Shown: positions 1 to 6,568 of the stretch, in pieces | Layout of the letters: each line of letters starts with the position of its first letter | Position numbering within the stretch: the stretch's first letter is position 1 | Assembly (NCBI GenBank): GCA_937864385.1 | Contig: CALMJN010000325.1 | Span: 1-8,443 of the forward strand | Length of the DNA stretch: 8,443 nt | Source of the DNA: an uncultured Methanosarcinales archaeon | Lineage (GTDB): Archaea; Halobacteriota; Methanosarcinia; Methanotrichales; Methanotrichaceae | Direction of reading: 5' to 3' | The notes under the pieces: model-generated | Database searches by the model: none | The model's input: the letters and a program-made list of their open reading frames with translations, nothing else | Told to the model about the DNA's origin: nothing | Position numbers and translations under genes: made by a program

Positions 1-24
1 AAGAAGTTTTACAGGGAGGAGAAT

Positions 25-345
25 ATGAGAGCATATATTGCGTTGTTGGGCATATTCATCTTGTTAACAATTGCATTTCATCCCGCGGCTGCTGCTAAAT
101 TTTCAATCTTCACATATGATAAAGATAGCAATGCAACACTTCAAGATGCCTATGTTACTATTTGGCAAGACAACAGTTTAGTAGATAGCGGCATCACAGA
201 TGCTGCCGGTATTTTTGCGACCTATTTGGATGATGGAGGCAAATATCGCATAAGAGCTGAATACTCCGGCAAGTGGGATGAAATAACTGATTACGTGGCC
301 AACAGTGCCAGCAGTAATCAAATCAACCTGTACCTGCATCCATAA
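25..345 (+). CDS. Small secreted protein with carboxypeptidase-regulatory-like beta-sandwich
   Basis: Predicted 106-residue exported protein of unknown specific function. Residues 1-24 form a signal peptide: an Arg near the start, a hydrophobic core (ALLGIFILLTIAF) and a small-residue end (PAAAA) before Lys25, with no lipobox Cys. The mature part, about residues 26-104, looks like one transthyretin/carboxypeptidase-regulatory-like module: an opening beta strand, a DAYVTIW strand, the turn GITDAAGIFATYL (the usual 'T-D-x-x-G-x-F' turn), a GKYRIRAEY strand and a closing INLYL strand. There is no catalytic motif, so it is probably a structural or ligand-binding surface or secreted domain. The ATG is supported by GGGAGGA at 14-20, four bases upstream. 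Its composition is clearly more AT-rich than the cobalamin genes and it is separated from them by terminator-like sequence, so I do not link it to B12. The export and fold call is fairly secure; the function is not known. Confidence 0.75.
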   Translation: MRAYIALLGIFILLTIAFHPAAAAKFSIFTYDKDSNATLQDAYVTIWQDNSLVDSGITDAAGIFATYLDDGGKYRIRAEYSGKWDEITDYVANSASSNQINLYLHP

Positions 346-407
346 TATCGCATGAAGCTTGACTTGAATGAGTGATCCATCTGGATAGGTGTGCTCTTAT
401 CGAAGTT

Positions 408-420
408 GTATTTTTTTATT
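408..420 (+). terminator. T-tract, possible archaeal terminator
   Basis: A run of seven T (411-417) in a T-rich stretch lies about 65 nt after the stop of the small secreted-protein gene. Archaeal RNA polymerase can terminate at U-tracts without a strong hairpin, so this is a plausible end for that transcript. Assigned from composition and position only. Confidence 0.35.
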
Positions 421-437
421 AATATTAAATTATCAAC

Positions 438-486
438 GGGATGAAGTTGCCAGATGAGTTTCATCCCTTTAGTTTACTTTAGTTTT
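438..486 (+). terminator. Hairpin followed by T-rich tract
   Basis: GGGATGAA (438-445) and TTCATCCC (460-467) are perfect 8-bp inverted arms around a 14-nt loop. They are followed immediately by a T-rich stretch (468-486). This has the form of an intrinsic terminator and would separate the upstream secreted-protein gene from the cobalamin operon. It could instead be an operator or part of a leader for the cbi operon; the position just upstream of cbiT allows both. Confidence 0.4.
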
Positions 487-506
487 AGCAACCTTGCTTG
501 GATTAA

Positions 507-517
507 CCTTTTATCTC
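507..517 (+). promoter_or_regulatory. Weak TATA-like element for the cbi operon
   Basis: TTTTATC (509-515) is centred about 28 nt before the ATG of cbiT, the spacing expected for an archaeal TATA box if transcription starts at or very near the start codon. cbiT has no clear Shine-Dalgarno sequence, which fits a leaderless transcript. The match is short and no good BRE is seen, so this is a suggestion only. Apart from this and the two terminator-like elements, the spacer 346-539 shows nothing I can name. Confidence 0.25.
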
Positions 518-539
518 AGCTCTATCAATTCCCACAGGC

Positions 540-1052
540 ATGAAGCTTCCGGGCACGGCTACCCAAGAAGAGAACATCTACATTGCCATTGGCAAGCTGG
601 ACATCCAGCCGAGCCATACTTTTCTGGACATAGGCTGTGGCTCAGGAGCGATCTCTCTTGCAGCCTCCCGCTATACCGACAAGATATATGGCATTGACCG
701 CAGAGAAGAGGCAGTACTGATGTCCAGATCCAGGCTCCCTATGGGGCGGTTCCTTTTAGGAGAGGCGGCAGATGTCATCTCCGGCCTGCCTGATGTGGAC
801 AGATGCTTCATCGGCGGGACTCGCGGCATAGATGAATTCTGGCCCATGCTCCTGAAAAAGTCCAAAAGCGGCAGCATCATAGTGGCCAACCTGGCCAGGA
901 TAGGCATAGCCGCCCATGTGGCAGAGATGATGAAGGATGTGGGGATCTTCCAGGAGCTGATCCAGATTAATATTGCACGGGGCTACGCCCTGGCCGGCGA
1001 TATAGCCTTAAAGCCTGCAAACCCCATCTTCATGGTGATTGGAAAATGCTGA
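540..1052 (+). CDS. cbiT: Cobalt-precorrin-6B C15-methyltransferase (decarboxylating), CbiT
   Basis: CbiT uses S-adenosylmethionine to methylate C15 of cobalt-precorrin-6B and remove the C12 acetate carboxyl, giving cobalt-precorrin-7. It is a soluble class I (Rossmann-fold) methyltransferase, unlike the class III enzymes around it. Visible motifs: N-terminal LPGTATQEE (residues 3-11), matching the family's 'PxTxEE' opening; the SAM-binding loop [13 protein letters not shown] (28-40) with acidic GIDRREE (51-57) at the end of the next strand; and the CbiT signature CFIGGTRG (89-96). At 170 residues it is slightly short for the family. The ATG is the only conventional start after the in-frame stop at 504-506. 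No clear Shine-Dalgarno precedes it, so it may be leaderless. It is the first gene of the operon and overlaps cbiL by 7 nt. In other bacteria CbiT is often fused to CbiE (CobL); here cbiE is the last gene of the cluster. Confidence 0.93.
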   Translation: MKLPGTATQEENIYIAIGKLDIQPSHTFLDIGCGSGAISLAASRYTDKIYGIDRREEAVLMSRSRLPMGRFLLGEAADVISGLPDVDRCFIGGTRGIDEFWPMLLKKSKSGSIIVANLARIGIAAHVAEMMKDVGIFQELIQINIARGYALAGDIALKPANPIFMVIGKC

Positions 1053-1660
1053 TAGGAATCAGCCTGGGACCAGGCGACCCGGAGCTGCTCACCCTCAAGG
1101 CGGCCGCTGCCCTGAAAAGCTGTAGCAGAGTCTTTGTGCCCGGCGAGATGGCGGCGGACCTCGTCCGCCCCTATGCCCAGCCGGAGCTGCTGGACTTTCC
1201 CATGATCCAGGACCAGGGGGAGCTGGAGAGGATCTGGAAGAAGAACGCCGCCATAGTGGCTGAGGCTGCATCATCCGGAAGCGCCGCCTTCGCCTGCATC
1301 GGGGATGTGAACACCTTCTCCACCTTCAGCCACCTGGAGAGGATGATCCGGGAGAATTACCAGGGAATTGAGATCCAGACCATACCTGGAGTGGGCGTGG
1401 TTCCGGCTCTGGCCTCCCGCTTTCCCGCTCCTCTGGAGGGCTCCTTTATGGTATCCGATGGCTCGCCCATGGACACGGTTATCCGCATCAAAGCCACCCG
1501 GCCCAGAAAGCTGGCCGAGGAGCTGCAAGAGAGGGGATTTGAGGAGTTCGTTCTGGGACGGATGCTCTGCACCCCTGAAGAGAAGATCATCCGCGGCACT
1601 CTTCCCGAAAAAAGCGACTACTTCTCAGTTCTCCTGGCCAGGAAAAAGAGGAAGGGATGA
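1046..1660 (+). CDS. cbiL: Cobalt-precorrin-2 C20-methyltransferase, CbiL
   Basis: CbiL adds the C20 methyl group to cobalt-precorrin-2 (cobalt-factor II), the first committed SAM-dependent methylation of the anaerobic corrin pathway. The 204-residue protein is a class III tetrapyrrole methylase. Motifs: N-terminal strand and loop [16 protein letters not shown] (residues 4-19); [12 protein letters not shown] (83-94), equivalent to the family's GDPxxYSTF loop, with Val for Pro and Phe for Tyr; and [15 protein letters not shown] (112-126), equivalent to the PG[VI]SS substrate/SAM loop. The STF and the wider C-terminal pattern point to CbiL rather than CbiF or CbiH. It is a little shorter than most bacterial CbiL. 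The ATG overlaps the end of cbiT by 7 nt and its TGA overlaps cbiF in an ATGA junction, so translation is probably coupled. Specificity for cobalt-precorrin rather than metal-free precorrin is inferred from the neighbouring cbiG, cbiD and cbiC. Confidence 0.92.
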   Translation: MLIGISLGPGDPELLTLKAAAALKSCSRVFVPGEMAADLVRPYAQPELLDFPMIQDQGELERIWKKNAAIVAEAASSGSAAFACIGDVNTFSTFSHLERMIRENYQGIEIQTIPGVGVVPALASRFPAPLEGSFMVSDGSPMDTVIRIKATRPRKLAEELQERGFEEFVLGRMLCTPEEKIIRGTLPEKSDYFSVLLARKKRKG

Positions 1661-2373
1661 AAATGAAGCTCTACTTCGTGGGAGCCGGGCCGGGAGATCC
1701 GGAGTTGGTCACAGTCAAGGGCAAGAGGCTGCTCTCGGAGGCGGATCTGGTGGTCTATGCCGGGTCTCTGGTCAATCCCGCCCTACTTGACGGCCTTAAG
1801 GCAGAGTGCATCGATAGCAACGGCCTATCCCTGGAGAAGACGCAATCCCGCATACTGGCCGCACTCCGAGAGGGAAAGAAGGTGGTGAGGCTGCACAGCG
1901 GCGATCCATCCCTATATGGGGCCATACTGGAGCAGATGGTGCCCCTGGAGGAGGCCGGTGTGGAGATAGAGGTTGTTCCTGGCGTCTCCTCCCTCTTCGC
2001 CTCCGCCGCCGCCCTCAAGACCCAGCTCACATTAAAGGGCGTCTCCGAGTCTCTGATTGTGACCAGACCTGCCGGAGCCACCCTGGACAAGGACGAGCTG
2101 CAAGCCCTAAGTAGCCACAATACCACCCTGGCTGTCTTTTTGGGCATAGACAAGATCCGAGAGATAATGGAGAGCTTGGATCGCCCGGGGGACACTCCGG
2201 TAGCCGTGGTCTACCACGCCTCCTGGCCGGATGAGATGGTGCTGCGGGGCACAATCGATGACATTGCAGATAAGGTGCAAGCGGCGGGCCTGGAGAGGAG
2301 TGCTCTCATACTTGTGGGAGGGGTGGTCAACCGGACCGGATTTCGGAGGTCTCATCTATACCGAGATCGTTAG
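1657..2373 (+). CDS. cbiF: Cobalt-precorrin-4 C11-methyltransferase, CbiF
   Basis: CbiF methylates C11 of cobalt-precorrin-4 to give cobalt-precorrin-5A. It is a class III methyltransferase that normally works as a homodimer. The 238-residue protein carries the family motifs nearly intact: [19 protein letters not shown] (residues 4-22), [13 protein letters not shown] (77-89), [16 protein letters not shown] (105-120), and YHASWPDE (186-193), typical of CbiF/CobM. The C-terminus (SHLYRDR) is a shortened form of the usual 'SKLYD..F.H.yR' ending. The first ATG at 1657 overlaps the cbiL stop (ATGA). A second in-frame ATG at 1663 would give the conventional MKLYF start, and either is possible. The 3' end contains the ribosome binding site proposed for cbiG and overlaps the likely cbiG start. 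Confidence 0.95.
   Translation: MKMKLYFVGAGPGDPELVTVKGKRLLSEADLVVYAGSLVNPALLDGLKAECIDSNGLSLEKTQSRILAALREGKKVVRLHSGDPSLYGAILEQMVPLEEAGVEIEVVPGVSSLFASAAALKTQLTLKGVSESLIVTRPAGATLDKDELQALSSHNTTLAVFLGIDKIREIMESLDRPGDTPVAVVYHASWPDEMVLRGTIDDIADKVQAAGLERSALILVGGVVNRTGFRRSHLYRDR
2345..2350 (+). promoter_or_regulatory. Ribosome binding site proposed for cbiG
   Basis: GGAGGT inside the end of cbiF lies 7 nt before the ATA at 2358, which is in the cbiG frame just before the conserved N-terminus. It is the best Shine-Dalgarno match in the region where the full-length CbiG must begin, and it supports a non-canonical start there. Confidence 0.45.
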
Positions 2374-3239
2374 CCGTCCTGGTCTTTCCCCGGGATAGAG
2401 AGAAAGGAACCAGGATCTGCCAGGCACTGCAGGATAGCTGCAATCCCAAGATCGTCATCTATCGTAAGGATGAGATAGAAGAGGTCTTGGAGAGATTCGA
2501 GGCAGTCATTGCGGTCATGGCCGTGGGCATAGTGGTGCGCATAATCTGTCCCCTGCTCAAAGACAAATGGAGGGATACCCCGGTGGTGGCAGTCGACTCT
2601 TCCCTCTCCTGTGCCGTGCCGGTGGTGGGCGGACATCATGGAGCCAATCAACTGGCCCGCCTTCTCCACTCCCGTCTGGGCCTTTATCCTGCCATCACCA
2701 CAGCTACCGACTCCTCCGGCCGGCCCTGCCTGGAGGAGATGGCGGAGCGGCTGGGGGGAGCCATCTGCAATCCTGAATCCAGCAAAGCCATCAACCTGGC
2801 CTTCCTGAATGAAGACATCCCCCTGTTGCGGCTCAGGGGGCCCAAGATTGTGCTGGTTGACCAGGATGTAGCTGTGCTCAAATTAAGAGGCCTCGTGCTG
2901 GGTATAGGTGCCCGAAAAGGCGTGGCAGCGGAAGAGGTGCTATCAGCCGTGGATCAGGCCCTAAAAGAAGCTGGGAAAAAACGGGAGGACATAGCCATAC
3001 TGGCCACAGCCGATCTGAAGAGAGAAGAGGTGGGCATGGTGGAGGCGGCAGAAATTCTGGGCAAGGAGCTTATCTGCCTGCCTTCAAAGGTCCTGAACGC
3101 CCAGGCGGCGACAAGCCCATCGCGAGCCCGGGATCTTGGACTGATCGGGGTAGCCGAGCCGGCCGTCCTGGCCCTGGCCAGGCAGCTCATCGCTGCCAAA
3201 AAGGCTTACGGGAGGGTTACAATTGCCATCGGAGAGTAG
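2358..3239 (+). CDS. cbiG: Cobalt-precorrin-5A hydrolase, CbiG
   Basis: CbiG opens the delta-lactone of cobalt-precorrin-5A and releases the excised two-carbon unit as acetaldehyde, giving cobalt-precorrin-5B. Domains: an N-terminal alpha/beta segment ([17 protein letters not shown] from about 2367); the CbiG N-domain core [12 protein letters not shown] (2502-2537) with the [10 protein letters not shown] loop (2625-2654); a short middle part; and the CbiG C-domain from VLGIGARKG (about 2895) through [16 protein letters not shown] and [11 protein letters not shown] to VTIAIGE. The first conventional start, TTG at 2487, would remove about 40 residues that match the family's usual N-terminus. 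The frame is open back to a stop at 2271-2273 but has no ATG, GTG or TTG there. I place the start at ATA 2358 because GGAGGT lies 7 nt upstream; CTG 2379 is another option. cbiG overlaps both cbiF and the following gene. Identity is secure; the start is not. Confidence 0.85.
   Translation: MPRSLAVLVFPRDREKGTRICQALQDSCNPKIVIYRKDEIEEVLERFEAVIAVMAVGIVVRIICPLLKDKWRDTPVVAVDSSLSCAVPVVGGHHGANQLARLLHSRLGLYPAITTATDSSGRPCLEEMAERLGGAICNPESSKAINLAFLNEDIPLLRLRGPKIVLVDQDVAVLKLRGLVLGIGARKGVAAEEVLSAVDQALKEAGKKREDIAILATADLKREEVGMVEAAEILGKELICLPSKVLNAQAATSPSRARDLGLIGVAEPAVLALARQLIAAKKAYGRVTIAIGE
3211..3216 (+). promoter_or_regulatory. Ribosome binding site fixing the TTG start of cbiH
   Basis: GGAGGG within the end of cbiG is 6 nt before TTG 3223. 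This is good spacing and supports TTG as the start of the downstream methyltransferase gene, which has no ATG before its conserved N-terminal motif. Confidence 0.6.
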
Positions 3240-4647
3240 AGAAGACGGCAATCCAGCCGACGGCAACAGACTCTCCATAGTGGGCATAGGGCCGGGATCG
3301 CCCGAGCTGCGAACCTCCGCTGCAATAAAAGCAATCATTTCCTCTGATTTCGTAGTCGGCTACCGGCCATACCTGGAGCTGATAGGAGACCTCCTGCCGG
3401 GAAAGAGGGTATTTTCCAGCGGCATGGGCCGGGAGGTTGACCGCGTCCGCATGGCCCTGGATCTGCTGGATGAGGGCTCGGTAGCTTTGGTCAGCAGCGG
3501 GGACCCCAATGTCTACGGCATGGCCGGGCTGGGCCTGGAGATGGCCGAGAGGCCTTCCGATGTGGAGATAGTGCCCGCGGTTACCGCCTTCACCGCCGCA
3601 TCCTGCCGGGCCGGTCTGTTCTTCCGGGAGAGCGTATGCGCAATAAGCCTCAGCGACCTTCTCACCCCCTGGCCCGAGATCGAGGCACGGCTGCGCCTGG
3701 CCGCAGAGATGAACCTGCCCATTGCCCTATACAATCCTAAAAGCAGGAGGCGGGACTGGCAGCTGCTTAAGGCCTTAGAGATCTGCGGCAGCAGAGAGGC
3801 TCTGCTGGCCAGGGACATTGGCCGGCCCGGGGAGGAGACGGTCTTCACCAGCTCAGACAGGCTGCTAGAAGAGGAGGAGCTGAGAGAGAGCATCAATATG
3901 ACCACACTGGTCATCCTCCTGGGACAGGGGACCTTCCGGGGACCGGCCAGCAGGAAGGCGGCCATAAACCTGGTGGGAATCGGGCCGGGCCAGCCCAGCA
4001 ATCTCACTCAGGAGGCCAGCAGCATCCTGGCAGGCTCGGAAGAGGTGTTCGGAGCGGAAAGATACCTGAGATCGATCGAGGGGGTCACCGCCGCCCGGAA
4101 GGTGACCCATGATGGGCCCTGGCCAGAGAGGATGGCAGCTCGATACGACGAGGCATCCACGGTGGCAGATCGAGGCGGCCGGGCGGCCATACTCACCGGG
4201 GGAGATCCTTCCATCTTCTCCTCCGGCTGGAGGATACTGGACCGGGCAGCCAAACCCATCCATATCTCCCCTGGAGTAAGCGCCTTCTCCTGTGTTGCCG
4301 CCCGGGCCGGGGCGCCGCTGGTGGGCGACTTCGCCCTGCTATCCTCAGGCCGGGAGCCGGAAAAGGCTTCTCTCTTGGCAAGATCTGGATTTGCAGTGGT
4401 GGTCTACAACCTCAAAGCAGAGGAGATTGCCCCCATTCTGGAAGCAGTCAGCCCAAGCCTGCCCGTAGTCCTGGCCAGGGATGTGGACCGGGCTGCAGAG
4501 AGAGCCATAGTCCTCACTGCCGCCGATCTTCTGGAAGCCCGGCCTTCTGGATTCCGATTCACCCTGATCCTGGCCCCCCCCAGCTCCTATATCCGGGACG
4601 GAAGAATAATCGCCAGGAGAGGATACGAGAACAAGTACAGCTACTAG
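3223..4647 (+). CDS. cbiH: Two-domain cobalt-factor III / precorrin-3B C17-methyltransferase (CbiH-CbiH' fusion)
   Basis: CbiH methylates C17 and contracts the macrocycle to the corrin-type ring, forming cobalt-precorrin-4. This protein is 474 residues, about twice the usual ~240, and reads as two class III methylase domains. Domain 1 (about 17-236) has IVGIGPGSPEL, LVSSGDPNVYGM (89-100), SLSDLLTPWPEIEARL (142-157) and LYNPKSRRR (169-177). It has PAVTA instead of PGVTA at 118-122 and lacks the GAPLxHDF segment. Domain 2 (about 247-474) has LVGIGPGQPSNLT, LTGGDPSIFSSG (324-335), SPGVSAF (349-355), AGAPLVGDF (362-370) and the CbiH tail DGRIIARRGY (459-468). It lacks SLSDLLTPW and has YNL for YNP. 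The few cysteines argue against the Fe-S C-terminal extension known from CbiH60. The TTG start is set by GGAGGG at 3211-3216, and the gene overlaps cbiG by 17 nt. Domain 1, or the pair together, is the likely C17-methyltransferase. Confidence 0.88.
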   Translation: MPSESREDGNPADGNRLSIVGIGPGSPELRTSAAIKAIISSDFVVGYRPYLELIGDLLPGKRVFSSGMGREVDRVRMALDLLDEGSVALVSSGDPNVYGMAGLGLEMAERPSDVEIVPAVTAFTAASCRAGLFFRESVCAISLSDLLTPWPEIEARLRLAAEMNLPIALYNPKSRRRDWQLLKALEICGSREALLARDIGRPGEETVFTSSDRLLEEEELRESINMTTLVILLGQGTFRGPASRKAAINLVGIGPGQPSNLTQEASSILAGSEEVFGAERYLRSIEGVTAARKVTHDGPWPERMAARYDEASTVADRGGRAAILTGGDPSIFSSGWRILDRAAKPIHISPGVSAFSCVAARAGAPLVGDFALLSSGREPEKASLLARSGFAVVVYNLKAEEIAPILEAVSPSLPVVLARDVDRAAERAIVLTAADLLEARPSGFRFTLILAPPSSYIRDGRIIARRGYENKYSY

Positions 4648-4664
4648 AGAAAGATTCGAGCGGA

Positions 4665-5315
4665 ATGACCATGACCAAAGGCATAATGGAAGGTTATACG
4701 GATATAGGGGCCGTCACCCCTGAAGCCATGGAGATAAGCAAAAAGAGCCGGGAGCTCATCTCCCAGATGGTGGGAGACCGCGATCTGCAAGACCGCATCA
4801 AGCAGAGGTGCGTCATAGCCACCGGAGACCCCAGCCTGGCCGAGATCATCAGGTTTCATAACCATCCCGAGCAGGCCGGCCTGCAGGCCCTGAAGGAGCA
4901 TGCTACCATTTTTGTGGACATCAAGATGGTGGAGGCAGGAGTGCTAAAGAGAGGGCATGAAAGCCCCATCCAGCCCATAATTGGCCAGGGGGACGACATT
5001 GCCCAGAAGCTGGGCGTGACCCGCACCTCAGCCGGAATCATGGCTTTGCAGGAGAGACTGGATGGCTCCATAGTGGTGATTGGAAATGCCCCCTCCGCTC
5101 TCCTCACCTTGTGCCAGCTCATAGAAGAAGAAAAGGCCCTTCCCAGGATGGTGATAGGAGTTCCGGTGGGCTTTGTCAATGCCGCCGAGAGCAAGGAGCG
5201 GCTGAGGGGATTGCCCGTGCCCTCCATCACCACGGAGGGAACTCGCGGCGGAACCCCCATAGCAGTTGCAGCCATTAATGAGATCATAAACACCTATGCC
5301 AGAGCCAAGATCTGA
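4665..5315 (+). CDS. cbiC: Cobalt-precorrin-8 methylmutase, CbiC
   Basis: CbiC moves the methyl group from C11 to C12 of cobalt-precorrin-8, producing cobyrinic acid, the final step of corrin ring formation. It needs no SAM. Motifs in the 216 residues: RCVIATGDPSLAEIIRF (48-64), VDIKMVEAGV (84-93), VVIGNAPSALLTL (137-149) and GVPVGFVNAAESK (165-177), then EGTRGGTPIAVAAIN (191-205). These match the CbiC/CobH family over its whole length. The position I align with the His of the 'VIH'/'VHA' motif of characterised enzymes is Ile51, with FHNHPE (64-69) shortly after. Start: ATG 4665 follows a 17-nt gap after cbiH, with only a weak GAGCGGA nearby; ATG 4671 is equally possible, with that element 6 nt upstream. 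The end overlaps the longest reading of cbiD. Confidence 0.92.
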   Translation: MTMTKGIMEGYTDIGAVTPEAMEISKKSRELISQMVGDRDLQDRIKQRCVIATGDPSLAEIIRFHNHPEQAGLQALKEHATIFVDIKMVEAGVLKRGHESPIQPIIGQGDDIAQKLGVTRTSAGIMALQERLDGSIVVIGNAPSALLTLCQLIEEEKALPRMVIGVPVGFVNAAESKERLRGLPVPSITTEGTRGGTPIAVAAINEIINTYARAKI

Positions 5316-6411
5316 TCGGATCATGAACCCTGTCAGAGATCCGGTCACTGTCAGAGATCAGGTCTTAGATTCACAACCAGTAAAGGACTCTGATCCGGCT
5401 GAGGGCTCCGAGACGGACCCGGTCACAGGATTTGCCATACCCGCCTCCTGGCTGCGTCTCTCTCCCGATCCAGAGGCCAGAGAGAAGATAAAGAGCGGCA
5501 GATGGGCCATTCTCTCCAGCGGCCTGCTCTGCCGGCGGGGCCTGACCACAGGAACCACCGCTGCTGCAGCCTGCAAAGCAGCCGTACTCTCCTTGAAGGG
5601 GACGGTGAAAAGCATTGAGGTCACAACTCCGGTCGGCATATGCGTATCTCTTCCTGTGGTTGCCGATAGAGGATTCTGCCTGGCGATAAAGGATGGCGGA
5701 GACCACAAATTCGATGTCACTGCCGGTCTTGAGATCGCCGCGTCGGCCCGACCGGCTGAAGAGACGGCCCTTGTTGCCGGGAAGGGCATTGGCAAAATCG
5801 TTGGCCGGGGACTGTGCGACGAGGTGGGCCGGCCAGCCATAAGCCCATCGGCCCGAAAGCAGATCATGAGGGCCATCTCCCAGGCCCTGCAGGAGACGGA
5901 ATTATCCGGTGCCAGTATCGAGCTGACTGTGCCCAGAGGAGAGGAGCTGGCCGGGCAGACCCTCAATCCCCGTCTGGGAATAGTGGGAGGCATATCCATA
6001 CTGGGCTCAACCGGATTTGTGGAGCCCTGGAACGACCACTTCATCGAAGACCGGTCCCTGGAGCTCAGGCAGGCTAAAAGAGTGGTGGCGACCACGGGAA
6101 GAGTGGGCCTGAAGATGAGCCGCATGCTCTTTCCCGATCATAAGGTGGTGCTCATGGGAAGCCAACTGGACCGGCTGGACTTCGGCCCGGATCAGGAAAG
6201 CATCCTCTGCGGCCTGCCTGCTCTGATCCTGAAATGGGCCTGGCCGGGGCTGCTGGAGAATACCGGCTACAATACCGTGGCAGAGATGGCAGAGAATGAA
6301 CCGCAGCACAGCAACATCATCAGAGCGCTGAAGATGGCCAAAGAGAAGCTGCCCAGGACCCGCATTGTTCTCCTGGGCCGGGACGGGAGCATACTGGCCG
6401 ATGTGCCCTAG
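5296..6411 (+). CDS. cbiD: Cobalt-precorrin-5B C1-methyltransferase, CbiD
   Basis: CbiD methylates C1 of cobalt-precorrin-5B to give cobalt-precorrin-6A. It is unrelated to the class III methylases and marks the anaerobic route. Motifs in this 371-residue reading: DPVTGFAIPASW (41-52), the archaeal-type opening; RRGLTTGTTAAAACKA (80-95), equivalent to the family's GxTTGxCAtAAaKAA; VTTPVGICVSLPV (109-121); KDGGDHKFDVTAG (132-144); and the signature LNPRLGIVGGISILGSTG (223-240). The C-terminal half follows the family to GRDGSILADVP. Start choice is uncertain. ATG 5296 overlaps cbiC by 20 nt; ATG 5323, 7 nt after the cbiC stop, is at least as likely; neither has a strong ribosome binding site. 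Either way, 30-40 hydrophilic residues precede the conserved DPVTGF. It is the last gene of the tight cbiT-cbiD block. Confidence 0.93.
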   Translation: MPEPRSDRIMNPVRDPVTVRDQVLDSQPVKDSDPAEGSETDPVTGFAIPASWLRLSPDPEAREKIKSGRWAILSSGLLCRRGLTTGTTAAAACKAAVLSLKGTVKSIEVTTPVGICVSLPVVADRGFCLAIKDGGDHKFDVTAGLEIAASARPAEETALVAGKGIGKIVGRGLCDEVGRPAISPSARKQIMRAISQALQETELSGASIELTVPRGEELAGQTLNPRLGIVGGISILGSTGFVEPWNDHFIEDRSLELRQAKRVVATTGRVGLKMSRMLFPDHKVVLMGSQLDRLDFGPDQESILCGLPALILKWAWPGLLENTGYNTVAEMAENEPQHSNIIRALKMAKEKLPRTRIVLLGRDGSILADVP

Positions 6412-6530
6412 GATATGAATAAGAGATATGCAGCGTGATATGAATGGCCAGATATGAAGAAACAGGACATAGAATTGCCGATATACCGCAAGATACCGCC
6501 TCATTGACTGAATTATATCGTAAAATATCG
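6412..6530 (+). promoter_or_regulatory. Cluster of GATAT motifs between cbiD and cbiE
   Basis: Directly after the cbiD stop, GATATG occurs at 6412, 6425, 6437 and 6451 (three extended to GATATGAA), at steps of 13, 12 and 14 nt. CGATATA (6479-6485) and TATATCG (6514-6520) then form inverted arms, and AATATCGG follows at 6523-6530. The even spacing suggests a repeated protein-binding site or degenerate tandem repeat, placed where a cbiE regulator would bind. No known operator is recognised. Confidence 0.35.
6511..6529 (+). promoter_or_regulatory. Candidate TATA box for cbiE
   Basis: AATTATAT (6511-6518) and, overlapping the same area, AAAATATC (6522-6529) are archaeal TATA-like. From the first, initiation about 25 nt downstream would fall near 6540. 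That gives a short leader holding the GGAGG at 6554-6558, about 10 nt before the cbiE ATG. With the 157-nt gap, this suggests cbiE has its own promoter. Read-through from cbiD is also possible because no T-tract terminator is visible in the gap. Confidence 0.4.
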
Positions 6531-6568
6531 GAGAAAAAAGATCTGATCTAAGAGGAGGCAGAGGAGGG

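Noticed and set aside
346..539. Possible cobalamin riboswitch upstream of the cbi operon
   Set aside because: No B12-box-like conserved core or multi-branched pairing is visible; the spacer is short and AT-rich, with only one simple hairpin. Such riboswitches are also rare in archaea.
1368..1790. 140-codon plus-strand ORF across cbiL and cbiF
   Set aside because: It is out of frame with two clear enzymes, with Trp/Pro/Arg/Ser-rich low-complexity sequence and no ribosome binding site or recognisable motif.
2271..2373. CbiF-CbiG fusion by programmed -1 frameshift
   Set aside because: The frames would allow it, but no slippery heptamer is seen in the overlap. CbiF reaches a near-normal C-terminus, and GGAGGT gives a simpler explanation by re-initiation.
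3961..4647. Second half of CbiH as a CbiH60-type Fe-S extension
   Set aside because: Only one cysteine is present in this half and it carries its own methylase motifs, so it is a second methylase-like domain rather than an Fe-S domain.
3223..4647. Two separate cbiH genes misread as one
   Set aside because: The frame is continuous from 3223 to 4647 with no stop, and there is no ribosome binding site and start codon at the domain junction near 3950.
5358..6125. 255-codon minus-strand ORF inside cbiD
   Set aside because: It is opposite a well-supported cbiD with all family motifs; its Ser/Pro/Arg-rich composition is typical of an antisense shadow of GC-rich coding DNA.
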